In this document: positions 44,735 to 53,344 of the stretch, in pieces
How positions within the stretch are numbered: position 1 is the stretch's first letter
Layout: each line of letters opens with the position of its first letter
NCBI GenBank assembly: GCA_963722555.1
Contig: CAVRNQ010000007.1
Coordinates: forward strand, 558,001-622,000
Source of the DNA: Bog-366 sp963722555
GTDB taxonomy: Bacteria > Acidobacteriota > Terriglobia > UBA7540
Direction: 5' to 3'
DNA length: 64,000 bases
Made by a program: the position numbers and the translations under genes
The notes under the pieces: model-generated
The model's input: only the letters and a program-made list of their open reading frames with translations
The model's database searches: none
What the model was told of the DNA's origin: nothing

Positions 44735-46978
44735 TCACTGCAACTTTCCACGAATCACCGTGATCGAGCCGATCGGCAGGGTATACATGCCGTCGGGGCT
44801 TGGGGTCATCGTCGTGTTCTTGTTCTCGCTGGGGGTGTTGCAGTATTGCACGAGGGCGACAGGCCCCGCGAAAGAATGCTGCACATGATTCGCATCGTCG
44901 ATGACAAGGTGAATCTGGTGAGCCGCATTCAGGTCGTGATTGATCAGCATTAACGACCAGTTTCCATCCGGGCGATGCACCGCGTAGGAGGTAATCACAT
45001 TGCGCCCGGCGGCGTCCATAAGGTCGGCCAAGGCGGGGAAAATCTGATTCGCTCCCGCGCCGTGTTGCAACCACTCCAGGTTGATAATGTGCGCGGAAGT
45101 GAACGGAGTGTATTGCGGCGTGCCATAGGCCCCGCCGCCGGGAGCGCCGCCCGCACCGCCACGGCGACCACTGGCGCCATTATTGATCGCCGGCCGGTAG
45201 AACGCCGTGCCTCCCTGTTCAAAGAACGTGCCAAACGCGTCGCATTCCCAGATGGAATTGCCCGTCACGCCCATGTAACCCCTCTCGCCTCCGCCGGCGG
45301 TGATTCCGCTCTCGGAGATAATCAGCGGCACGTCCCTGGGGACGCCATCGTCACGCCACATTTGCAGGACGTGCTTCATGATTCCCGGTTCCATGTAAAG
45401 CGTGTCCCAGTCGTTCGGTGGAGTGAAGCCATTGACGAGGAACGGATAGTGTTCGAAGGACATGAACGAGAGATCCTGAAGATGTCCGTGGGTCTTCAGG
45501 TAATCGACGAATCGGCCCATCCAGGAAGTCCGGCCCTGGTTGTCCACCCAAAGGATGATGTCTTTATCGACGCCTTCGAAAACCGGACCGCCCAGCTTAG
45601 CGCTGGGAGTCAGCTTGTGGATGGCCGCCGCCCATTGGCAGTAGAGCGCACCGTAGTCTTCCGGCATGGTGTGCTTACCGTCGCACTCCTCCCCCATCTC
45701 AATTCCCACCACCGGGTAACCGCGCTTGTAGATATACGCAACCTCATTGGCGCAATCCTCGGGCGTGCCATAAATCACCGTGCATGGAACCAGCGCCGGG
45801 TGAGCCATGGTCAATCCACTGGTGAAGAAATTGTCCATGCCGTTGTATTCGTCGCCGCCGCCGGCGATCAGATTACCGGCTTCGTGCCAGGGGTCGATCG
45901 AAGAAGCGCAGAAGGACCCCGCGGTATCTCCCGCCGACCCGGGAAAGGCCCCGCCCGCTCCACCGCCACCACCACCCCGGCCCGGGCGTCCCATCGAGGG
46001 TCCCGGTTCCACACCCGTCGCTGGATAGACGATCGAATAGGTCCCTCCAGCATCCATCCTCCCGACTGACAGCGTCTGGAGCGCATAACCCACGCAGTTC
46101 CGAATGTCCTGCGCACCATGCGTGTCGGGAGTATTGGAGGATTTCGTCATCAAAACGCGGACGAATCGGGCGGTAATCGGCTGATCGCTAAGTTTAAGAT
46201 GCACGTCCCCACCCGTGCCGTTGTTCACCGTGCCCGAGGGGAAAGCCTTCCACACGCCATTGGGACCCATGTCCCAGTCCAGCGCGTTGTTATCGCCGAT
46301 CCAATATTGCACCACATAAGTGACGGCATAGGGATTGACCCATTGGATGTGGATAGCATCGACGGGCCGGGCCATGCCCATATCGATCACGACCCATTGC
46401 GGGTGCAGTACGTCGCTTTCGCCCGTGAAATGGCTGGTCAGGTAAGGATTGCTCTTCCAGTAGCTTTGAAAACCGGCCACCAAAGGTCTATCGCCGCTGG
46501 TCATGAAATTGCGATGGGGCAACGAATAGGAATAGCCGTAGTGGCTCGGTTCGCCCAGGTCAGCGCTACCTGTGTAATATCCGCTCTTGCTGGCCGGATC
46601 GCTCCATGTACCGTTTTCGTTCCAGTGCCATGCGGACAGGCGCAACTCGCTATTGTTGCGCATGGTGATGGAACCCCAACCCAGGTTTTTGATCCCTTGA
46701 ATCGTTTCGGGTTTGCTGAGATTGTCCACCTGCGTCTTTGACAAGTCGTCCATCCACGCCCCGGTGGCCGTGTCGGGATTGACCGTATTCAGGATGTGCT
46801 CCGGGGTCACGTCAACATGGACCGTGGCCCCCTGATAGACCGTGGCCGCCTGCGGAGCCGTTTGCGCCTGAACCTGGAAAAGAGTACCGCAGAACACCGG
46901 GACAAAGCCGAGCGCGGCGGCGACAGCCCTGCACAGGAACTTGCGAGGCGAAATTCGTTTGAACGAACCAATAATCAT
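44735..46978 (-). CDS. secreted clan-A-like glycoside hydrolase with discoidin-like domain
   Basis: A 747-residue protein. Signal segment FLCRAVAAALGFVPVFCGTL to VQAQ. Residues ~165-300 resemble an F5/8 type C (discoidin) carbohydrate-binding domain (PQWVVIDMGMARPVDAIHIQ, ARFVRVLMTKSS). A very Gly-rich linker (RGGGGGGAGGAFPG, ~337-350) follows. The C-terminal part has a (beta/alpha)8 layout with possible acid/base Glu in GIEMGEECDG and nucleophile Glu in LIISESGITAG, reminiscent of GH39/GH5-like enzymes. A closing beta domain contains DGNWSLMLINHDL. The exact family is not assignable. A second Gly-rich patch (SGRRGGAGGAPGGGAYG) sits inside the catalytic part. Confidence 0.7.
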   Translation of the reverse strand: MIIGSFKRISPRKFLCRAVAAALGFVPVFCGTLFQVQAQTAPQAATVYQGATVHVDVTPEHILNTVNPDTATGAWMDDLSKTQVDNLSKPETIQGIKNLGWGSITMRNNSELRLSAWHWNENGTWSDPASKSGYYTGSADLGEPSHYGYSYSLPHRNFMTSGDRPLVAGFQSYWKSNPYLTSHFTGESDVLHPQWVVIDMGMARPVDAIHIQWVNPYAVTYVVQYWIGDNNALDWDMGPNGVWKAFPSGTVNNGTGGDVHLKLSDQPITARFVRVLMTKSSNTPDTHGAQDIRNCVGYALQTLSVGRMDAGGTYSIVYPATGVEPGPSMGRPGRGGGGGGAGGAFPGSAGDTAGSFCASSIDPWHEAGNLIAGGGDEYNGMDNFFTSGLTMAHPALVPCTVIYGTPEDCANEVAYIYKRGYPVVGIEMGEECDGKHTMPEDYGALYCQWAAAIHKLTPSAKLGGPVFEGVDKDIILWVDNQGRTSWMGRFVDYLKTHGHLQDLSFMSFEHYPFLVNGFTPPNDWDTLYMEPGIMKHVLQMWRDDGVPRDVPLIISESGITAGGGERGYMGVTGNSIWECDAFGTFFEQGGTAFYRPAINNGASGRRGGAGGAPGGGAYGTPQYTPFTSAHIINLEWLQHGAGANQIFPALADLMDAAGRNVITSYAVHRPDGNWSLMLINHDLNAAHQIHLVIDDANHVQHSFAGPVALVQYCNTPSENKNTTMTPSPDGMYTLPIGSITVIRGKLQ

Positions 46979-47004
46979 GATGCGCGCTCCTTGATTAACG
47001 TAAA

Positions 47005-47242
47005 GGGGTCAAGCCCGGAATTCTGAATTGTATTCATAATTATGACGGGGCGGCTCTTTCGTCTGCCTGCTCTTGAATCTGCCTTTTCAATCTCGCCAGA
47101 CCAGGTTCAGCGGCCTGTTTCACCTGCCGGATGGCTTGCGTCACGTGTGATTCATCCCCCATCCCCAACCGCTCACTCACCCATCGTCCTCTCCCCATCG
47201 CCCAAATGTCAAACGCTTAATCCGTTTTCCGGGCTTGACCCC
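47005..47242. repeat. 238-bp segment bounded by 16-bp perfect inverted repeats
   Basis: ggggtcaagcccggaa at 47005-47020 and its exact complement at 47227-47242. The interior has no gene and is rich in cctc/ccatc runs. It looks like a small non-autonomous element or repeat cassette. Confidence 0.6.
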
Positions 47243-47485
47243 ATTATGTAAAACACATATTCGCCTTCCGACCCCATCCTTGTGGGAATTCGTTCCCAGT
47301 CACTCTCCTCTGTAGAAGTAGATCCCATCTCAGACGCTTGAGATTAGATGGGGCATACTCTCCAAGTCTGCGAGGGTTTGGCAGGGCTAACCGTTGTCGC
47401 GAAGGATCAGAACAGATCCCTTACTCTTTGCAGGCTTATTTACACACAGCAAAACCCCAGTACACGAGAAAAGCGTCTGTGACCG

Positions 47486-47790
47486 GTGAAAGGGTTTCCA
47501 GGCGGGCAGTTCGCTTTAGTCAACGAAGCCGTCAACTTGGGCATCGCCATCCACAACATGCGGCAGGGCGAAGGCATTTGTCACGAAACTCTGTTCCGGG
47601 ACGAAACGGTGGGAGCTCTGGATCCTGCCAATGGCAAGGAGTACGTGCGCATGCTGCGCCGGGCTATGGACCTTGGCGGATTTCACTAAGTGGTCTTTAT
47701 TTGCCATACACCCGTCGTTTGGGAGCTGGTGGACCGGATCTTGGAGGTGCGCGATCGACAGATGTCTGTGCCCGGCTGGAATGCTGCTAT
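47486..47790 (+). pseudogene. C-terminal remnant of an SbcC/Rad50-like ATPase
   Basis: The frame reads FPGGQFALVNEAVNLGIAIH (degenerate SGGQ signature), then ETLFRDETVGALDPANGKEY (Walker B and D-loop region, with LFLDE changed to LFRDE). It continues MLRRAMDLGGFH, an in-frame TAA at 47687-47689, and VVFICHTPVVWELVDRILEV (the switch-His segment). This is the ATP-binding tail of an SMC-like DNA repair or defence ATPase, without the N-terminal Walker A half or coiled coils. It is dead by stop codon and truncation. Confidence 0.65.
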
Positions 47791-47972
47791 TATCTTTCTG
47801 TCCCCAGACGCTTGTAGGCACGTGGGTAACGGTTCGGAAGGCCGTAAACCGGATTCCACTCATTCCTCACCTTGCGTGAGGTTCAGGCCGCCCACCAAAA
47901 CACCCTCGGCCTTATCAAGTTCGTCCTGCGTTGACCCTTCGAAGTCGATGATGGAACTAGTCCGTTGGGAGA

Positions 47973-48618
47973 CCCCCCGGCTCTGCCGGGGAGGCAGTAG
48001 AAGTTTGACAAATACCGAAGTCCATCGCGGAAACTCCTTAACGTGAGCCGCCAAAGCGCACGAAAAGGAGATCCACGATGGACGAACAAGAAAGCCTAAA
48101 CCATACGAAGTGGGAGTGCAAATACCATGTAGTTTTCATCCCGAAATGCCGCCGCAAGACTTTGTACCAGGAACTGCGGCGGTATCTGGGGGAGGTATTC
48201 CGCCGGCTGGCCGAGCAGAAGGAGAGTCAGATCGAAGAAGGGCATTTACGGGCGGATCATGTGCATATGATGATCGCGATCCCGGCCAAGTACGCAGTAT
48301 CGCAAGTGATTGGGTATATCAAGGGGAAGAGCGCGATCCATTTGGCACGGGTGTACGGAGAAAGGAAGCGGAATTTTGTGGGTCAGCACTTCTGGGCACG
48401 AGGATTCTTCGTGTCCACGGTGGGCCGCGATGAGGCCGTGATTCGAGAGTACATCCGGAAACAGGAACAAGAAGACAAGCGCTTGGACCAGATGAACCTA
48501 TGGCGATGAGCAGCCACCGTAAGGTGGCTCAAACCCTAGGGGGCCGCGTTAGCGACCCCGCCTAGCCGCTTTGAGCGGCTCACAAACTAAAGCCCCCGGC
48601 TTTGCCGGGGGATACTTA
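47973..48618 (+). mobile_element. IS200/IS605-type element (approximate ends)
   Basis: Single TnpA gene flanked by hairpins: ccccggctctgccgggg at 47975-47991 on the left; gccaccgtaaggtggc, gccgctttgagcggc and cccccggctttgccggggg (48593-48611) on the right. No terminal inverted repeats or target duplication, as expected for the family. It interrupts the nitrilase gene. Confidence 0.85.
48078..48509 (+). CDS. tnpA: IS200-family transposase TnpA (HUH, Y1)
   Basis: A 143-residue protein of normal length for IS200 TnpA. The HUH motif is HVHMMI in LRADHVHMMIAIP, and the nucleophile Tyr lies in EAVIREYIRKQEQED. The N-terminal KYHVVFIPKCRRKTLY and central YIKGKSAIHLA, FWARGFFVSTVG blocks are canonical. 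The ribosome site aaaaggaga precedes the ATG. It appears intact and could move by single-strand 'peel and paste' transposition. No TnpB is present. Confidence 0.95.
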   Translation: MDEQESLNHTKWECKYHVVFIPKCRRKTLYQELRRYLGEVFRRLAEQKESQIEEGHLRADHVHMMIAIPAKYAVSQVIGYIKGKSAIHLARVYGERKRNFVGQHFWARGFFVSTVGRDEAVIREYIRKQEQEDKRLDQMNLWR

Positions 48619-49668
48619 CTTCCGGAGTTGTGTGGAGCGCCGTAGTTCACGCGGACAATAAAGACACGATTTTCGAGCGCACGTGTTTGGTACGAGTGCA
48701 CAAGGAGAGGTCGGGAGCAATCGTCGGTGCTGTAGGGATTGAAGACAATCTCGGCACCTCCCAGGGCGAGCTCGAGAGAGGCCTCTGGATGCTGAATGTC
48801 GTAACAGATCTCTATTCCAACCTTCGTTCGTACCCCGCCAATTTCAACTTCCAAACAGGAAAACTGTCGCCGTGGTTCACCCCTGAGGCAAGCATCCAGT
48901 TCTGAAGATGGACTTTGCTATAGGTGCCCACGATCTCTCCGTGCGGATTCATGAGAATCGCGGTGTTGAACAATTTCCCCGCGCGATTCTCATCCATGCC
49001 CAATACGATCCAGATGCCCAGTTCTTTCGCAAGACCGGCAAAGCGGTTTGTGGCAGGCCCAGGAATCGTCTCCGCGACCTCTAGGATTTTCGTGCGCTCC
49101 GCGACGATCTGGGGGGCGTCCGTGGGAGTGTCCGGGGGCAAGTCAACCCTTGCGTACCCCTGCACGGCCGCTTCTGGCGTACATACGATCTTAGCTCCGC
49201 GGTGAGCAGCCTCCCTTATCAGTTTCTCGGCTCGTTCGAGGTTGTATTGTTTATCATAGAGTCGTGCATTCATCTGGATTAGACCGACCTGAATAGTCTC
49301 ATCAGTCTCCGTCTCGGCCGAATTCATTACAGTGAGCAACAGCACCAATGCAGCAAAGATGAATGGGCGATGCATACGGGCCTCCCCCTCACGTGCACCA
49401 GGACTCTATAGAATCAGTCTCAATTCGACCCCGGTGCAGGAGACAATCTGACACGCGCACATTCGGTCTGGCGTCACTTACCTTGCACAACGGGGCTCAG
49501 GCGCTCGACCGTTCAGCACATAGAGGTGCGGTTTTACCTGCTCTCGATAAAAGTCTAAACTAGGGGGGATAAGATTGCCCATGGTTCCCGAGATGTCTGG
49601 AGGCGGCGGCCTTCAGGTCGTTACAACGGGAGGGCAAGGAGAGAGGCCACGTCGAAGGACGGATTCAA

Positions 49669-50814
49669 ATGCCAAGCGCAAAATCCGGGTGGACGCAAAT
49701 TAGCTTGTTTCTGGGGAGTTTGGTTCTGCTGTCGACGCCCGGCCTCGACCAGGCCCCGCCGTCAGCCAGCCCCCCGGCAAAGTCACTAAAGCTGCGCTTC
49801 GAGGCGGCCCTTTCCGACTACCACGCCAAGAAATTTGACGCTGCCCGGAATGAGCTCGAGACGCTCGCCCGGGAGTTTCCCGCCAGCTTCGATGTCACCG
49901 AGCTTCTCGGGCTTGTTTACTCCGCCCAGGGAAAGTATTCCCAGGCGCTTGCACCGCTGGAAGAGGCGGTCGGACTGAAGCCTGACTCCGCATCGGCCCA
50001 CGCGAATTTCGCGACGGCTCTCGCCGAGTGTGGGAAGACTTCCCTCGCCGGCGAGGAATTCCGGAAAGCGGCGGTCCTTGACCCCTCTGAAGAGAACCTC
50101 AATGCGTGGGGGAGCGAATTGTTGCAGCGCTTCCAGGCGGTCCCGGCGAGCGAAGTCTTCCAGCGCGGGACCAAGCAATACCCTCGTTCGGCCAGGATGT
50201 GGGTGGGGTTGGGTATCGCGCTCTACGCGCGCAACCAGTACGCGGCCGCTGTTCAGACCCTCTTGCGAGCCACGGACCTCCGTCCCGAGGACCCTCGTCC
50301 ATACTTCTTCCTGGCCAACGCTTACCTTCTGGCTCCGAGCGTTTCGCCGGGCGCAGGCAGCAGGGTCATCGCACGTATGGGCCGCCTGATGAAACTGCAT
50401 CCCCGCAATCCTCAAGCTGTTTTTTATTATGCTCGCTGCCTTTGGAAGGAAGATCGCGAGCGCGGCAAACAGGAAGACTTGCGGCAAACAGAGTCATTGC
50501 TGAAGCAGTCGGCTGAACTGGATCCCACCTTTCCCGGAGTCCATCTTCACCTGGGTATTCTTTACCAGAGCGAAGGCAGAAACGATGAGGCTATCCAGAC
50601 GCTCCAAAAGGCCATCCAACTGAATCCAAACTTAGCGGTCGCCCACTATCGGCTCGCGCAAGTGTACGTACAAGCGCACGAAAAAGCTCTCGCTGATCAA
50701 GAGTTCCAAACCTACGAGCGGCTGCACTCTCAGACGACCCCACAGGACGAGCAAGAAGGAACGGAGATCGGGCGATTCCTGTCCTCAATGAAGACACCCG
50801 AGTCCAAGCCGTAG
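49669..50814 (+). CDS. secreted or periplasmic TPR-repeat protein
   Basis: A 381-residue protein with an N-terminal hydrophobic segment (ISLFLGSLVLLSTPGLDQAP) and a run of about seven tetratricopeptide repeats, for example FDVTELLGLVYSAQGKYSQA, SASAHANFATALAECGKTSL, ARMWVGLGIALYARNQYAAA and PGVHLHLGILYQSEGRNDEA. TPR arrays serve as protein-binding scaffolds. It lies convergent to the GH3/Oar unit with 33 bp between stop codons, so it is not in that operon. Function unassigned. Confidence 0.88.
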   Translation: MPSAKSGWTQISLFLGSLVLLSTPGLDQAPPSASPPAKSLKLRFEAALSDYHAKKFDAARNELETLAREFPASFDVTELLGLVYSAQGKYSQALAPLEEAVGLKPDSASAHANFATALAECGKTSLAGEEFRKAAVLDPSEENLNAWGSELLQRFQAVPASEVFQRGTKQYPRSARMWVGLGIALYARNQYAAAVQTLLRATDLRPEDPRPYFFLANAYLLAPSVSPGAGSRVIARMGRLMKLHPRNPQAVFYYARCLWKEDRERGKQEDLRQTESLLKQSAELDPTFPGVHLHLGILYQSEGRNDEAIQTLQKAIQLNPNLAVAHYRLAQVYVQAHEKALADQEFQTYERLHSQTTPQDEQEGTEIGRFLSSMKTPESKP

Positions 50815-50847
50815 TCGGAAGACACCTTTTTCAACAAGGGAGGCGAC

Positions 50848-53217
50848 TCATGGCCTGCTGTCGAAACCCACGACTTTCCGCGTCCCTTTGACTTCCAGCG
50901 CCCCCTTGAGCGCGATGTTGGCCGAAGACTTTCCAATCATAACGTCGAACGTACCCGGCACCACCACCCAACGCATGTCTTGGTCGAGCAACATCAAGTC
51001 CTCGGAGGTCAGCGTAAACCTCACAGTCTTCTTTTCGCCCGGGTTTAGCGCGACCCTCTGGAAGCCGCGAAGTTGCTTGATGGGAGTTGATACCGGAGCG
51101 AAGCGTTCGTGGAGGTAGAGCTGGGCGGTTTCGGTGCCGGCGCGCCGGCCGGCGTTCTCCACATCAACGCTGACGCGCGCGTCTCCCCCTGCGCCGATCT
51201 CGGGCGGGTCAATGCGCAGGTTGCTGTACCGAAACTCCGTGTAGCTTAGCCCGTAGCCAAAAGGATAGAGTGGTGCGCCAGGCATATCCACGTAGCCCTC
51301 CTCGTGTGTCCATCCGCGATTGATCCAGTACGCCTTGGAGGGCTTGTAGTTGTAATAGGCCGGCAACTGGCCCACGCTGCGCGGAATGCTGATCGGCAAG
51401 CGGCCGCTCGGATTGTAATCGCCAAACAGAACGTCAGCCACCGCATCGCCCCCGCGCTCCCCGGGGTTCCAGACCTCCAGGATGGCAGGAACCTGCTCCG
51501 CCTCCCAGCGGATTGAGAGCGGCCGCCCGTTGATGAGCACCAGAACGGTAGGCGTGCGCGTGGCCACGACGGCCTTGACAAGGTCTTCCTGGAAGCCCGT
51601 CAAATCCAGGGTGGCGATGTCCCGGCCCTCGCCATCCGATCCCCCATCGTCGGAGTACCTTGTATTCTCCCCGACCACAACCACGGCCACATCAGCGCCC
51701 TTAGCCGCGTCAATCGCCTTCTGGAAAGCGCTCTTGTCCGTGCACAACACCTCGCATCCCTTGAAGAAGGCGACGCGCGTGGACGGCGAGGCCTTGCCCT
51801 TAATGCCCTCCAGAACCGTCACAACATGTTGGAGAACTTTCTGAGGGGAGTAATCTCCGAGTTGGTTGTTGGCGTTGTCAGCATTGGGCCCGATGACGGC
51901 TATGGACTTGAGCGTTTTTTTCAAAGGCAGAAGGTTGTGGTCGTTTTTCAGAAGAACCATGCCTTCGCGGGCAGTTTGGAGCGCTAAATCTTGATGCTCT
52001 TTCGAGTGCACAATCTTCACGGCTTGTTCCGGATCAACATAGGGGAGCTCGAACAATCCGAGCCGGAACTTCTGTTCGAGAACACGGCGCAAAGCACGGT
52101 CAACGAGCTCCATGGGGACTCGCCCTTCTTGGACGTTTTCAACCAGGGGTCCCATATAGGCAGGCTCATAGGTAATGTCCAAATCGACGCCGGCGCGCAG
52201 GGCGAGCGCCCCGGCTTCTTTTTGCGTCGGGACGATGCCCTCGTAGATCAACGTGTCAAAGCCGTCGCCTTCGCTCATGACTATGCCTTTGAAGCCGAGC
52301 TCATCCCGCAAAACTCTGTTCATCCACTTCTCTGAGCCGTGTGCCGGCACATCCTCAATTTCGGGATAACCCGCCATGACGCCCAAAGCGCCGGCCTTGA
52401 ATGCCGCACTCCACGGTGGAAGGACGATCTCGCGGAGATAGCGTTCGGATAACTCAATGGCGCCGCGCTCAAGGCCGCTCACAGGCTCACTCTGAGTGGG
52501 AAAATCCGTCATCAGGGCAATCACCTTGTCCGGAGCGTTGAGGTCGGTGCCTTGAGCACCTTGTGTAATGCTTTCGGCGATTCGGGAGCACAGGTAGGGG
52601 TCTTCGGTATAACCCTCTTCGTTCCGCCCCATTCTCGGGTCGCGATCCAACTCCAGCACCAGCGTGGACAGAACGTGGATTCCCACGGCCCTCGCCTCCC
52701 GGGCGGCAGCCGCGTAAATCGCCTTGACCAAGTCCATGTCAAAGGTGCTGCCAATGGCGAGCCCTTCCGGGAAAACGGTCGCGCCCGGATACATCGCGCC
52801 GTGCGTGCCTTCTTCGTCCTCGAGCAGCGGAATCTTTAGCCGCGTCTGGGTGAGCGCGATCTTCTGAAGCTCGTTAAAGAAGTCAGCTTGCTGCCGGGGA
52901 CCTTCGTGGAGAATGGTGTCGGCGAGTGCGAAGAACCCACAACCCGGGCCTATCTCCTGAGTGTAAGTCCCGGCCGCGAATCTCTTGCAGGCCTCCATCT
53001 TTGCGGGGATGGTTTTCCCGAGCTCGTCAACATACACGCAGGGCAAGTTGAGCTGGCCGATCTTCTCCTTGAGCGTCATGCGGCTCATGAGATCGTCCAC
53101 GCGCCGCTCGATGGGTTGTGTGGGATCAAGATATGCAGGAGTGGAAGACTGAGCGTACACGGAGGAAGCGCTGCTAATCAGCAGCCCCAGAGCAAGAAAC
53201 GGGGTTTTCAGACTCAT
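50848..53217 (-). CDS. secreted GH3-type protein with altered active-site motifs
   Basis: A 789-residue GH3-family protein: signal peptide (FLALGLLISSASSVYAQ), GH3 N-domain (~30-370), GH3 C-domain (GKASPSTRVAFFKGCEVL, VVVVGENTRYSDDGG) and a fibronectin-III-like tail (TETAQLYLHERFAPVSTPIK). At the usual nucleophile motif (VSDY/W) it reads GIVMSEGDGFDTL, Glu316 in place of Asp. The usual AKHF substrate-binding motif reads LMTDFPTQSEP. The surrounding family context is otherwise complete, so this looks like a distinct subfamily rather than decay; activity could use another acid (Asp318) or be absent. Located 127 bp downstream of the Oar/TonB receptor on the same strand, implying joint use of an imported glycan. 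Confidence 0.88.
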   Translation of the reverse strand: MSLKTPFLALGLLISSASSVYAQSSTPAYLDPTQPIERRVDDLMSRMTLKEKIGQLNLPCVYVDELGKTIPAKMEACKRFAAGTYTQEIGPGCGFFALADTILHEGPRQQADFFNELQKIALTQTRLKIPLLEDEEGTHGAMYPGATVFPEGLAIGSTFDMDLVKAIYAAAAREARAVGIHVLSTLVLELDRDPRMGRNEEGYTEDPYLCSRIAESITQGAQGTDLNAPDKVIALMTDFPTQSEPVSGLERGAIELSERYLREIVLPPWSAAFKAGALGVMAGYPEIEDVPAHGSEKWMNRVLRDELGFKGIVMSEGDGFDTLIYEGIVPTQKEAGALALRAGVDLDITYEPAYMGPLVENVQEGRVPMELVDRALRRVLEQKFRLGLFELPYVDPEQAVKIVHSKEHQDLALQTAREGMVLLKNDHNLLPLKKTLKSIAVIGPNADNANNQLGDYSPQKVLQHVVTVLEGIKGKASPSTRVAFFKGCEVLCTDKSAFQKAIDAAKGADVAVVVVGENTRYSDDGGSDGEGRDIATLDLTGFQEDLVKAVVATRTPTVLVLINGRPLSIRWEAEQVPAILEVWNPGERGGDAVADVLFGDYNPSGRLPISIPRSVGQLPAYYNYKPSKAYWINRGWTHEEGYVDMPGAPLYPFGYGLSYTEFRYSNLRIDPPEIGAGGDARVSVDVENAGRRAGTETAQLYLHERFAPVSTPIKQLRGFQRVALNPGEKKTVRFTLTSEDLMLLDQDMRWVVVPGTFDVMIGKSSANIALKGALEVKGTRKVVGFDSRP

Positions 53218-53240
53218 TCGCGAAGCCTTTTGGAGGATTT

Positions 53241-53263
53241 CCCTCCCGCCAACGGCGGGAGGG
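53241..53263. other. perfect 10-bp stem hairpin between receptor and GH3 genes
   Basis: ccctcccgcc-aac-ggcgggaggg. It sits in the 127-bp gap upstream of GH3. No T-tract follows on the minus strand, so it is more likely an mRNA-stabilising or processing hairpin than an intrinsic terminator. Confidence 0.6.
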
Positions 53264-53344
53264 ATGAAGAGCTATTGGGTAGGCGTGCCGCATGATCAGC
53301 CCCTTGCTCCCCATAAGTCAGGAGGGGAGTCAATCAAGGCCGTC

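Larger units (their letters stand above)
47860..49375 (-). pseudogene. secreted carbon-nitrogen hydrolase (nitrilase superfamily), frameshifted and split by IS200
   Basis: Starts at ATG 49375 with a signal peptide (FIFAALVLLLTVMNSAET). The nitrilase triad is visible: Glu68 in CTPEAAVQGY, Lys in YSKVHLQNW, and Cys in GIEICYDIQHPE. The frame shifts by one base near 48853 (FPVWKLKLAG versus EVEIGGVRTKVG). It then runs to NYGAPHNSG, where the IS200 element begins (~48618). The C-terminal 30 codons (SSIIDFEGSTQDELDKAEGV, then LVGGLNL) lie on the far side and end at 47860. So one amidase-type gene suffered both a frameshift and an insertion. Confidence 0.85.

Noticed and set aside
45950..46000. Possible tandem repeat or CRISPR-like array in the GC-rich ccaccaccacc stretch
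   Set aside because: It is the codon-level repeat of a poly-Gly linker inside the discoidin-domain hydrolase; there are no regular spacers.
53241..53263. Rho-independent terminator after the Oar gene
   Set aside because: The stem is perfect but no T-run follows on the transcribed strand.
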